Of a stretch of 64,000 nucleotides of DNA, positions 53,286-61,695 are shown in pieces. The notes under the pieces are model-generated. The model did no database searches, had not been told where the DNA came from, and saw nothing but the letters and a program-made list of their open reading frames with translations. Origin of the DNA: Streptomyces sennicomposti (GTDB lineage: Bacteria; Actinomycetota; Actinomycetes; Streptomycetales; Streptomycetaceae); assembly GCF_019890635.1 (NCBI RefSeq), contig NZ_JAIOAB010000018.1:48750-112749 (forward strand). The letters are read 5' to 3'. Made by a program: the position numbers and the translations under genes. Within the stretch, counting starts at the first letter, position 1; each line of letters opens with the position of its first letter.

Positions 53286-54293
53286 TCAGACCGCCGTGGG
53301 GAGCGCTTTCGCGCCATCTTCGGTTACCCGGGTCGCCCCGAAGTAGTCCGGTGTGTCGATGGGGTCGAACCGGATCACCGCACCCGTCCGCGGGGCGTCG
53401 ATCATGTACCCGCCGCCGACGTAGATGCCGACGTGCCGGATGGCGCGCGAATTGGTCAGATCGTCGGAGAAGAACACCAGGTCGCCCGGGAGCAGCTCCT
53501 CCCGCTTGGGATGCGGCCCCGCGTTGTACTGGTCGTTGGCGACCCGCGGCAGGGTGATCCCCGCACTCGCGTACGCGGCCTGCGTCAGCCCCGAGCAGTC
53601 GAACCGCCCGCCCTGCGCGGCGGTCCCCTCCCCACCCCACAGGTAGGGCGTCCCCAGCTTGCTCTGCGCATAGGAGATGGCGGCAGCGGCCTGCTGCGAC
53701 GGATCCACCCGCCGCACGGGCGCGGCGAAGCTCTTCTCCAGGGTGGTGATCGTCTTCACGTAGTTCTGCGTCTCGGGGTACGGCGGCACCCCTCCGTACC
53801 GGATGACCGCGTCCGCCCCCGCGTTGTACGCGGCGAGCATGTTGTGCGTGGCGTTGCCGGGCACCGTCCGCACGTACTTGGCGAGTTCGCAGTCATAGGA
53901 GGCGGCCGACGGAATCGCGTCGTCCGGGTCCCAGACGTCGCGCTTGCCGTCGCCGTCGCCGTCCACGCCGTGCGTGGCCCAGGTGCCGGGGATGAACTGC
54001 GCTATCCCCTCGGCCGCGGCCGGTGACTTGGCGTTCGGGTTGAACCCGCTCTCCTGGTACAGCTGCGCGGCCAGCAGCGCCGGGTTGAGGGCGGGACAGA
54101 GGTTGCCCCACTTCTGCACGAGGGTCGAGTACGCGGCCGGCACCGCGCCCTTGGCGAGCCCGACGGCTCCCCCGCCCACCCCGTTCACGATGTTCCCGGC
54201 GACGACGTACACGCCGACCACCAGCACCAGCACGAAGGAGACTCCGGAGCCGACGGCGGCGAACGCGATGACCCAGCCCTTACGCACCGTCAA
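53286..54293 (-). CDS. Bifunctional lytic transglycosylase / NlpC-P60 endopeptidase
   Basis: 335 aa from TTG 54293; GTG 54287 is equally possible. One membrane helix (about 8-32). The SLT domain (about 60-190) has the catalytic Glu in AQLYQESGFNPNAKSPAAAEGIAQFIPGTW. The NlpC/P60 domain (about 205-320) has FDCSGLTQAAY (Cys), RHVGIYVGGGYMIDAP (His). The two activities would open glycan strands and stem peptides. This VirB1/CwlT-like design typically accompanies conjugation machines, and the cmd operon lies 1.6 kb away. Confidence 0.92.
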   Translation of the reverse strand: MTVRKGWVIAFAAVGSGVSFVLVLVVGVYVVAGNIVNGVGGGAVGLAKGAVPAAYSTLVQKWGNLCPALNPALLAAQLYQESGFNPNAKSPAAAEGIAQFIPGTWATHGVDGDGDGKRDVWDPDDAIPSAASYDCELAKYVRTVPGNATHNMLAAYNAGADAVIRYGGVPPYPETQNYVKTITTLEKSFAAPVRRVDPSQQAAAAISYAQSKLGTPYLWGGEGTAAQGGRFDCSGLTQAAYASAGITLPRVANDQYNAGPHPKREELLPGDLVFFSDDLTNSRAIRHVGIYVGGGYMIDAPRTGAVIRFDPIDTPDYFGATRVTEDGAKALPTAV

Positions 54294-54440
54294 TCACCCT
54301 CCGCCCGACGGGAGTCAGCCCAGGCACAGCTTAAGGCCGCCCCGCCCGCTTTTTGAGGGGATCACACGCCAAGAACGGGCCCCCGGCCCACCGCGTCTCA
54401 GCCACCGGACGGCCGTGACGGCGGTGCGCCTCCCAGCGCC

Positions 54441-55238
54441 CTACCGCGCCCCCGAGGCCACCTCGTACAGTTCCGCCGCCTCGTCGCCGAAGACGACGCT
54501 GTAGGAGGTGTCCGCGGTGGAGCCGCCCATCTCGTGGCCGCCGAGGACGCCGACGACCTCGTGCCGGCCGTCGACCCACGGGCTGCCGCTGGTGCCGCTG
54601 GTGAACTTCGGGCAGTCGATGCGCTGTTGCGTGGCGCTGTGCGCGCTGGGCCGGTTGGTGCAGCGGACGGGCACCTCGCGCTCGTCCGGGTAACCGGTGA
54701 CGGTCACCGGCGTCGCCCCCGTCCGCCGCCCCGTGGTGAACCGGTTGGCGCCGACGACGTCCTCCAGGTCCTTGCCGCGCAGCGGGTCGAGCACGGCGAA
54801 GGCCAGGTCGCTGTCCTCGTCCTGGTCGCGCGACCAGCCCTGGGGCACGAACCGCTTGCCCACCGACCACACCCCGTACGGCGCCTTGCCGTCGCGGTAG
54901 CCCGGCACGAAGACGAGGTCGCTGTCGCCGCTCACGCAGTGCGCGGCCGTGAGGATCAGGTTCCGGCCGGCGCTGTGCACGACCGAGGCGGTGCAGAAGT
55001 GGTTCCCGGCCATGGCGTCGGCCTTGTCCGCGCCGAACAGCGCACCCACCCGGGCGCCCGGCGCGGTGGCGGCGGACACCGCGGTCACCCCGAGCGGTCC
55101 CGCCCCGTCGTCGGCGGCGGCGACGGAGGCGGAGGTGACCGCGATCAACGTCAGCGCCACGAACAGCGCCTGGTTCCGGGCGCGGTGACGAGGGCGTCCG
55201 TGACGAGCGGGACTCTGGGTGCCTGAGGTGCGCATCAT
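54441..55238 (-). CDS. Secreted trypsin-like serine protease
   Basis: 265 aa from ATG 55238; ATG 55235 also possible. A signal peptide follows a basic N-terminus (ARNQALFVALTLIAVTSASVAAA). Catalytic motifs: LTAAHC (His), DSDLAFAVL (Asp), SGTSGSPWVDG (Ser). Two further Cys pairs may form disulfides. It is similar to the protease domain at 4143-6212 (shared pattern VVGAN.F and LILTA.HC) but lacks the repeat domain. Confidence 0.88.
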   Translation of the reverse strand: MMRTSGTQSPARHGRPRHRARNQALFVALTLIAVTSASVAAADDGAGPLGVTAVSAATAPGARVGALFGADKADAMAGNHFCTASVVHSAGRNLILTAAHCVSGDSDLVFVPGYRDGKAPYGVWSVGKRFVPQGWSRDQDEDSDLAFAVLDPLRGKDLEDVVGANRFTTGRRTGATPVTVTGYPDEREVPVRCTNRPSAHSATQQRIDCPKFTSGTSGSPWVDGRHEVVGVLGGHEMGGSTADTSYSVVFGDEAAELYEVASGAR

Positions 55239-55894
55239 CAGGCCCCACTGTGGCCCACGAAGCTGAGAAACCGGGCCCGACTTCACTGAGATTTTCCTGT
55301 GAAACCCCCGATCACCGCACAGTCTGCCCCGCATCGTCCTCCTTGTCCCGCCCCGGTCCACGGGCCCGGCCGGCGCCCCCGCGAGCGCCGCCGAGCACCC
55401 TCCGGCGCACCTGATTCCCCGCCCCGCGCTCCCCAGTCCTCACCCCGGCCCGCGCTCCCCGGCCCGCACCCCCGGTCCTCATCCCGGCGTACACCCCACC
55501 GCCCTCGCCCCACCGCCCTCGCCCCACCGCCCTCACCCCGACCGGTGACCCGCCCCACGGCCGGACGACGCACCGATCCGCCGCCCACTCCGGCGGCGCC
55601 GCAGGGCCGCCCGGCCGGCGAAGCGTGAGACCATCGAGTACGTCGCTCACCCGACTGGCCGTCAGAAACCCTGCCGGGCCGGAAAAGTGAGAACGACGGG
55701 ACCACACGACAGGTTCCGGTCGAACTTCATTGCCCGGCGTGACCTGCCGTGATACACACAGTAACCATACGTACGAAACTCGCCAGGCAATGGCGCCAAG
55801 TCGACATACGCGGGCGTCATCGTCGGCGACAATGAGCCTGACCTCTGCGCGCCCGCAGGGGCCGCGGAACTACCCACCAGGGGCGGTGACTTAC
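55239..55894. other. Divergent promoter region upstream of the cmd operon
   Basis: About 655 bp. The part 55330-55630 is Pro/Arg-coding low complexity with no credible gene. The part 55690-55894 is more A/T-rich (GATACACACAGTAACCATAC, CGTACGAAACTC) and looks like a regulated promoter for the cmd operon. Confidence 0.45.
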
Positions 55895-56203
55895 ATGCTC
55901 TTTGCGGCCGACAAGGGAGACATCAACACCATCATCGGCGGGATCGCTCCGAACTGGGGCCCCTTCGGCAGCCTGGGCAACGAGGCGAAGGTGATGATCG
56001 AGGTGGTGATGGCGGTGGCCATCCTGCTCTGCCTCGGCATCGCCGTGTGGGGAGCGGCCAAGCAGCGCATCGGCGCGACCGCGCTGCGCGACACGTTCAG
56101 CGCCGAACAGGGCAAGGGCCTGATCATCGCCGGCCTCACCGGGGTGTTCATCATCGGCTCCCTCGGCACCCTGTTCACGATCGTGTACGGCATGGCCGTG
56201 TAG
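55895..56203 (+). CDS. cmdF: CmdF, two-helix membrane protein, VirB2-like candidate
   Basis: 102 aa from ATG 55895; GTG 55886 is possible. An N-terminal 30-residue segment precedes helix 1 (about 34-56, VMIEVVMAVAILLCLGIAVWGAA), a short charged loop and helix 2 (about 75-102, GLIIAGLTGVFIIGSLGTLFTIVYGMAV). Size and paired helices match small pilin-like VirB2/TrbC components. It is first in the operon equivalent to SCO4131-4126, named cmdF-A in S. coelicolor, mutation of which affects differentiation. Confidence 0.8.
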   Translation: MLFAADKGDINTIIGGIAPNWGPFGSLGNEAKVMIEVVMAVAILLCLGIAVWGAAKQRIGATALRDTFSAEQGKGLIIAGLTGVFIIGSLGTLFTIVYGMAV

Positions 56204-56459
56204 AGCGGGCCGACCAGCGCACACCCGCGCACGCCGCGCACGGTGCGCCGCCCAGGCCGCCGGCGGCCCCCGAGGACGCCGCCGGGTGCCCCCGCTGCCC
56301 CCACCCACCCACCGTGCCCACCGGCCGAGGTTGCGCTTCCCTGATGTCGAGTCACCACACCGCGCCCACGCGGCAACCAGCACGGCTACCGTCGTACGTC
56401 CAGGCGTCGCACTTCCAGGCGTCCCGGTACGAGGTCGAGGTCGAGGGAGCGTACGGGAC

Positions 56460-57317
56460 ATGAGTCTCGGAGACGAGCACGGGTTCGGTGATTCCGCACG
56501 CGCCGACGACGAGTACTACGACGGCGGGCGCACCCGCACCAGACTCCCCGACCGCCCCGGCGACCCCTACGGCGGCGCCCGGCGCGGCTCCCGCTCGTCC
56601 TCGCGCGGCCTGATCACGGTGGTCGCCGTGGTCGTCCTGCTCATCGGCGCGATCGCCTTCGCGAACCGGGGCGGCGGCGACGGCGGTCCGGCCGCCTCCG
56701 ACGGCGCAGGCGACAAGCCGAAGGCCGCGGCGACGGCCGCCACCGGCCGGAAACCGGTCACCACGAAGACCGCGGGCATCCCCTCCGGCTTCCCCCACGA
56801 CGAACAGGGCGCACAGAGCGCGGCGGCGAACTACTCGGTCGTGCTCGGTTCCGCCGAGATGTTCGACGCCGACCGACGGCACCGCATCGTGAACACCGTC
56901 TACGCGCCGGACATCGCCGCCGCCCGCCAGGCGGACCTGGACAGCGCCTACTCGAGCGAGAAGTTCCTCGCCAACATCGGCCTCACCAAGAACGGCACCG
57001 CGCCGGCCGGCCAGACGTTCGTCTCCCGGGTCGTCCCGGTGGGCACGAAGATCGCCGCGCTGAGCGGGGACACCGCCAGCGTCGAGGTCTGGTACACGTC
57101 GCTGTTCGGCCTGTCCGGGCAGGCGTCGACCAACCCGGTCTCGGAGAGCTGGTTCACGACCACGTACCAGCTGCGCTGGGTCGACAACGACTGGAAGATC
57201 ACCGACTTCCAGCAGAAGGACGGCCCCGTCCCGGTGGGACGCGACCAGCGGGCCTCCACCGCCGACGACATGACGAAGGCCGTCGAGGAGTACGGAGGCT
57301 TCACCTATGCGCGCTAA
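56460..57317 (+). CDS. cmdE: CmdE, bitopic protein, VirB8/TcpC-like candidate
   Basis: 285 aa, ATG 56460. A charged cytoplasmic head (1-49) is followed by one helix (50-69) and an extracytoplasmic domain of about 200 residues. That domain starts QGAQSAAANYSVVLGS and ends with VWYTSLFGLSG..., SWFTTTYQLRWVDNDWKITDFQ, an NTF2-like pattern as in VirB8/TcpC. It overlaps the next gene by 11 bp. The VirB8 role is inferred from fold pattern and context. Confidence 0.82.
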   Translation: MSLGDEHGFGDSARADDEYYDGGRTRTRLPDRPGDPYGGARRGSRSSSRGLITVVAVVVLLIGAIAFANRGGGDGGPAASDGAGDKPKAAATAATGRKPVTTKTAGIPSGFPHDEQGAQSAAANYSVVLGSAEMFDADRRHRIVNTVYAPDIAAARQADLDSAYSSEKFLANIGLTKNGTAPAGQTFVSRVVPVGTKIAALSGDTASVEVWYTSLFGLSGQASTNPVSESWFTTTYQLRWVDNDWKITDFQQKDGPVPVGRDQRASTADDMTKAVEEYGGFTYAR

Positions 57318-58677
57318 CCACCGCTTCCTCAAGGTGTCGGCCGCCGTCACCGCCGTGCAGACCGCCGCGGTGCTGCTGGCGACCCGCGCCGTCGCCGACC
57401 CCACCCCCGGCGGCACCGCCTCGGCGCCTGCGTCACCCTCCTCGTCGCCCTCCCCGTCGACGTCGCCGAGCAAGGACCCGTGCGGCCTGATCCGCGGCCC
57501 GGCCAAGGACTACTGCGAAAAGGGCAGCGGCGGCACCTCCCGCTCCAACAGCCTCACCACCGACCCCACCTCCACCCTCGACCCCCTCTCCTCCCTCGCC
57601 AAGGGCTGCGCCGAAGCCGCGTCCACGACGATCAAGGCGCTCAGCAAGGCCGTGCAGTCGACCGCCACCGTCGACTTCACCAACCAGAAGTTCCTCCAGC
57701 AGTACGCCATCGTCTTCGCGGCCTCGGCCATCCTCACCCTGCTGCTGTGGCTCCTGGCCGTCGCCAAGCGGGCCGTGCGCGGCGTACCGCTGACCACCGC
57801 GATCTCCGAGGCGGTCGGCTTCCTGTGGCTGACCGTCCTCGCCTCCGCCTTCACCCCGCTGATCCTCTACACCGTCGTCTCCGCGACCGACAGCGTCAGC
57901 GACGTCCTGGCCAAGGCCACCGGCGACCAGACCGGCACGTTCTTCGGCACCTTCGCCGGCGCCCTCGACAAGGGCACCGACATCGGCGGCGGCCCGATCA
58001 TGCTGATCATCGTCTCCCTCGTCTCCATCCTCGCCGCCGGCGTCCTCTACCTGGAGATGTTCCTGCGCGCCATCCTGCTCTACGTCGGCGCCCTGCTCGG
58101 CGTCGTCGTCTACTCCGGGCTGGTCGACAAGAACCTCTGGGGCCACGTCCGCCGCTGGGCCGGCATCATGATCGCCGTCATCCTGGTCAAACCGGTCATC
58201 GTCATCGTGCTCGGCCTGGCCAGCGCCCTCACCACCGACAGCGGCCCCGACGCCCTCGGCGCCGTCGTCTCCGGCCTCGCCATCATCCTGCTCGCCATCT
58301 TCGCCAGCGCGATGATCTACCGCTTCGTCCCCGGCTTCGGCGACGAGATCGCCGCCGGCCGCAACAACCGCATCATGCAGGGCGCCGAACGCAAGGCCGC
58401 CGCCGTCATCAGCTCCCCGGCCACCATGGTCGCCCAGGGCATCAAGACCCACAGCACCCGCGCCGACAGCAACGGCGGCGGCGCCCCCTCCGCGCCCCGG
58501 CCGGCCAGCCCCGTCTCCGGAGGCGTCGCCGCGCACAGCGCCCGCCCCTCCGACGGCGGCGGCGGAGCCGTCCCCTCCGCCACCCCGGCCCCCCGGGCGC
58601 CCAGCCCGGTGAACACCCCGCACGCCAGCAGCACCCGCAACAGCAGTACCAACCGCACGGGAGGTGAAGGGCGTTGA
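57307..58677 (+). CDS. cmdD: CmdD, polytopic membrane protein, VirB6/TrbL-like candidate
   Basis: 456 aa, ATG 57307. A signal-like N-terminus (about 1-30), a Ser/Pro linker, then about six helices between residues 135 and 345 (for example QQYAIVFAASAILTLLLWLLAVAKR, GPIMLIIVSLVSILAAGVLYLEMFLRAILLYVGALLGVVVY). The C-terminal 90 residues are Ala/Pro/Gly/Ser-rich. This is the shape of VirB6/TrbL channel proteins. The stop overlaps the next TTG start. Confidence 0.82.
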   Translation: MRANHRFLKVSAAVTAVQTAAVLLATRAVADPTPGGTASAPASPSSSPSPSTSPSKDPCGLIRGPAKDYCEKGSGGTSRSNSLTTDPTSTLDPLSSLAKGCAEAASTTIKALSKAVQSTATVDFTNQKFLQQYAIVFAASAILTLLLWLLAVAKRAVRGVPLTTAISEAVGFLWLTVLASAFTPLILYTVVSATDSVSDVLAKATGDQTGTFFGTFAGALDKGTDIGGGPIMLIIVSLVSILAAGVLYLEMFLRAILLYVGALLGVVVYSGLVDKNLWGHVRRWAGIMIAVILVKPVIVIVLGLASALTTDSGPDALGAVVSGLAIILLAIFASAMIYRFVPGFGDEIAAGRNNRIMQGAERKAAAVISSPATMVAQGIKTHSTRADSNGGGAPSAPRPASPVSGGVAAHSARPSDGGGGAVPSATPAPRAPSPVNTPHASSTRNSSTNRTGGEGR

Positions 58678-60233
58678 CGACCGAGTCCCACGTGTCCCCC
58701 GCGGTCACGCCCCGCCGTACATATCTGATCGGCCGCGCCCGGCCGAACGCGATCGTCGGCCGCAACCGCGAGACCGGCGAGATCGCCCTCATCGTCGTGG
58801 GCGCGGCCATCGGCATGATGTGCGGGCTCCTCGTCCCCGTACTGCCCCTGCGCATCGTGCTGCTGACCGGCTTCCCGCTGCTGGCCCTCGCCGCCGTCTA
58901 CGTGCCCTACCGGCACCGCACCTTCTACAAGTGGTTCGAGATCAACCGCAGCTACAAGCGCACCGTCAAGCGCAACGCCGTCTACCGCTCCGGCGTGATG
59001 GAGGCCGGCACCCGCATCGACGGCCGCGAGATCGAGATCGGACCGCCGCCCGGCATCGGCCGCATCACCTGGCTCGCCGCGCCCTTCGGTCCCGACGAGA
59101 TCGCCGTCCTGCTGCACGCCGACCGCAAGACCGTCACCGCCGCCATCGAGATCGAGGGCCCCGGCGTCGGCCTGCGCGACTCCGAGGACCAGGAAGCCCT
59201 CGTCGACCGCTTCGGCACCCTCCTCAAGCACGTGGCCAACGGCGACGGCTTCGTCACCCGCCTGCAGATGCTCGCCCGCACCCTGCCCGCCGACCCCGAC
59301 GCGCACGCCAAGGACGTCGCCCAGCGCGGCGACGAACGCGCCCCCGGCTGGCTCCAGCAGTCCTACGACCAGCTGCAGTCCATGGTGTCCACCAGCAGCG
59401 AGCAGCACCGCGCCTACCTCGTCGCCTGTATGCACTTCACCCGCGAACTGGCCGCCGAGGCGCACGCCATGGCCCGCGCCGCCCGCCCGCAGGCCGGCCG
59501 CAAGCTCGACCGCGACGCCGGCCTCGCCGTCGTCATGGCCCGCGAGCTGACCGACATCTGCTCGCGTCTCCAGGAGGCCGACATCCGGGTCCGCCAGCCG
59601 CTCGGCCAGGGCCGGCTCGCCTCCCTGATCCACTCCATGTACGACCCGGACCACCCGATCGACCACATCCAGGCGATGACCCGGCGCAACGCCTGGCCCG
59701 CCGAGCTGGACGCCCGGGAGGCGACGTACCTCCAGGCCAAGACCCGCGAGTCCTCGACCCGCGAGCCCTGGTGCCACGCCACCGCCTGGGTCAAGGAGTG
59801 GCCGATGACCCCCGTCGGCGTCAACTTCCTGGCCCCGCTCCTCGTCCACACCCCGGACGTCATCCGCACCGTCGCCGTCACGATGGACCTCGAACCCACC
59901 GAGGTCGCCATCGAACGCATGCTCACCGAGAAGACGAACGACGCCGCCGAGGCCAGCCGCGCCGCCAAGATGAACCGCACCGTCGACCCGCGCGACGTCG
60001 CCGCCCACCACCGCATCGACCAGCGCGGCGAGGACCTCGCCAGCGGCGCCGCCGGCGTCAACCTCGTCGGCTACATCACCGTCTCCTCCCGCACCCCCGA
60101 GGCCCTGGCCCGCGACAAGCGGACCATCAGGGCGTCGGCCGGCAAGTCGTACCTCAAGCTGGAGTGGTGCGACCGCGAGCACCACCGCGCCTTCGTGAAC
60201 ACGCTCCCGTTCGCCACCGGAATCCGACGGTAG
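58674..60233 (+). CDS. cmdC: CmdC, PrgI/VirB3-like membrane protein (SCO6880-type)
   Basis: 519 aa from TTG 58674, which overlaps the previous stop and has a strong GGAGGTGA site. Two helices near the N-terminus (about 37-58, 60-78) in the PrgI/VirB3 layout are followed by FYKWFEINRSYKR and a cytoplasmic domain of about 430 residues. That domain resembles the N-terminal part of VirB4 (GRITWLAAPFGPDEIAVLLHADRKTVTAAIEIEG...). Proteins of this SCO6880-like family occur in actinobacterial secretion or transfer clusters. Confidence 0.82.
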   Translation: MTTESHVSPAVTPRRTYLIGRARPNAIVGRNRETGEIALIVVGAAIGMMCGLLVPVLPLRIVLLTGFPLLALAAVYVPYRHRTFYKWFEINRSYKRTVKRNAVYRSGVMEAGTRIDGREIEIGPPPGIGRITWLAAPFGPDEIAVLLHADRKTVTAAIEIEGPGVGLRDSEDQEALVDRFGTLLKHVANGDGFVTRLQMLARTLPADPDAHAKDVAQRGDERAPGWLQQSYDQLQSMVSTSSEQHRAYLVACMHFTRELAAEAHAMARAARPQAGRKLDRDAGLAVVMARELTDICSRLQEADIRVRQPLGQGRLASLIHSMYDPDHPIDHIQAMTRRNAWPAELDAREATYLQAKTRESSTREPWCHATAWVKEWPMTPVGVNFLAPLLVHTPDVIRTVAVTMDLEPTEVAIERMLTEKTNDAAEASRAAKMNRTVDPRDVAAHHRIDQRGEDLASGAAGVNLVGYITVSSRTPEALARDKRTIRASAGKSYLKLEWCDREHHRAFVNTLPFATGIRR

Positions 60234-60247
60234 GGGCTGATGCTCTG

Positions 60248-61672
60248 ATGCGGGACCCGCTGACCGCGCTCACGGACGCCTTCACGTCCTTCCTGTTCGG
60301 GAAGGTCGAGACGACCAGGCTCCCGGTGCGCACCTCCACCGGCCAGGCCCAGGCGGTCTACCTGCCCACCGCCGCCCCCGGCCTCGGCGACTCGGGCGTC
60401 ATCATCGGCCGGGAGGTGTACTCCGGGAAGGGCTACATCTACGACCCCTTCCAGCTGTACGGCCAGCAGCTGCCCGCCCCGCACTGGCTGGTCCTCGGCG
60501 AGTCCGGCAACGGCAAGTCGGCGCTGGAGAAGACCTACGTCCTGCGCCAGCTGCGCTTCCGCGACCGCCAGGTCGTCGTCCTGGACGCCCAGGGCGAGGA
60601 CGGGGTCGGCGAGTGGAACCTCATCGCCGAGGAGCTGGGGATAACTCCCATCCGCCTCGACCCGACGGCCGCCCTCGACCACGGCATCCGCCTCAACCCG
60701 CTGGACCCGGCGATCACCACCACCGGCCAGCTGGCGCTGCTGCGGACCATCATCGAGGTCGCCATGGGCCACGGCCTGGACGAGCGCTCCGGCTTCGCCC
60801 TGAAGGTCGCGCACGCCTACGTCAACGAGACGATCGTGCAGCGCCAGCCGGTGCTGTCCGACATCGTCGAGCAGCTGCGCCACCCCGAGCCGGAGTCGGC
60901 CGAGGCGATGAACGTCGCCATAGACGACGTACGCGCCTGGGGCCTGGACGTCGCCCTGGTCCTGGACCGTCTGGTCGACGGCGATCTGCGCGGCATGTTC
61001 GACGGCCCGACCACGGTCGGCATCGACCTGGACGCGCCGCTGATCGTCTTCGACCTGTCCCACATCGACCGCAACTCCATCGCCATGCCCATCCTCATGG
61101 CGATCGTCGGCGTGTGGCTGGAGCACACCTGGATCCGCCCCGACCGCAAGAAGCGCATCTTCCTGGTCGAAGAGGCCTGGCACATCATCAACAGCCCGTT
61201 CGTCGCACAGCTGTTCCAGCGGCTGCTGAAGTTCGGGCGCCGGCTGGGTCTGTCCTTCGTCGCGGTCGTCCACCATCTGTCCGACGTGGTGGACGGCGCC
61301 GCGGCCAAGGAGGCTGCGGCGATCCTCAAGATGGCCTCCACCCGCACGATCTACGCCCAGAAAGCCGACGAGGCGAGGGCCACCGGCCGGGTCCTCGGCC
61401 TGCCCCGATGGGCGGTGGAGATCATCCCGACGCTGACCCCGGGCATCGCGGTGTGGGACGTCAACGGCAACGTCCAGGTCGTCAAACACCTGATCACCGA
61501 GACCGAACGGCCGCTGGTCTTCACCGACCGCGCCATGACCGAGTCGTCCTTCGACCGCCTCGCCGACGACGCCCTGCGCGCCGCCGAACTGGAGGCCGAG
61601 GCACGGGCGGCGGCCTTCGTGGAGCAGCACGTCCCCGACCTGGGCGGCTCCTCCGAGTCGACGGTCGCCTAG
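60248..61672 (+). CDS. cmdB: CmdB, VirB4-like ATPase
   Basis: 474 aa, ATG 60248. Walker A GESGNGKS (84-91), Walker B RIFLVEEAW (303-311) and the RAGNYA-like arrangement LGLSFVAVVHHLSDVVDG..., TRTIYAQKADEARATGRVLGL identify a VirB4/TraC-type AAA+ ATPase. With CmdC supplying the N-terminal part, the pair equals one full-length VirB4. In S. coelicolor CmdB (SCO4127) is a membrane-associated ATP/GTP-binding protein. Confidence 0.9.
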   Translation: MRDPLTALTDAFTSFLFGKVETTRLPVRTSTGQAQAVYLPTAAPGLGDSGVIIGREVYSGKGYIYDPFQLYGQQLPAPHWLVLGESGNGKSALEKTYVLRQLRFRDRQVVVLDAQGEDGVGEWNLIAEELGITPIRLDPTAALDHGIRLNPLDPAITTTGQLALLRTIIEVAMGHGLDERSGFALKVAHAYVNETIVQRQPVLSDIVEQLRHPEPESAEAMNVAIDDVRAWGLDVALVLDRLVDGDLRGMFDGPTTVGIDLDAPLIVFDLSHIDRNSIAMPILMAIVGVWLEHTWIRPDRKKRIFLVEEAWHIINSPFVAQLFQRLLKFGRRLGLSFVAVVHHLSDVVDGAAAKEAAAILKMASTRTIYAQKADEARATGRVLGLPRWAVEIIPTLTPGIAVWDVNGNVQVVKHLITETERPLVFTDRAMTESSFDRLADDALRAAELEAEARAAAFVEQHVPDLGGSSESTVA

Positions 61673-61695
61673 AGCCGACAGAGAGGCGCACAGCG

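Noticed and set aside
55288..55304. Second parS-like site (TTTTCCTGTGAAAC)
   Set aside because: Three mismatches to GTTTCACGTGAAAC, too many to support ParB binding.
55299..55628. 109-codon plus-strand frame upstream of cmdF
   Set aside because: Pro/Arg-only composition, no ribosome binding site and no hydrophobic or conserved motif.
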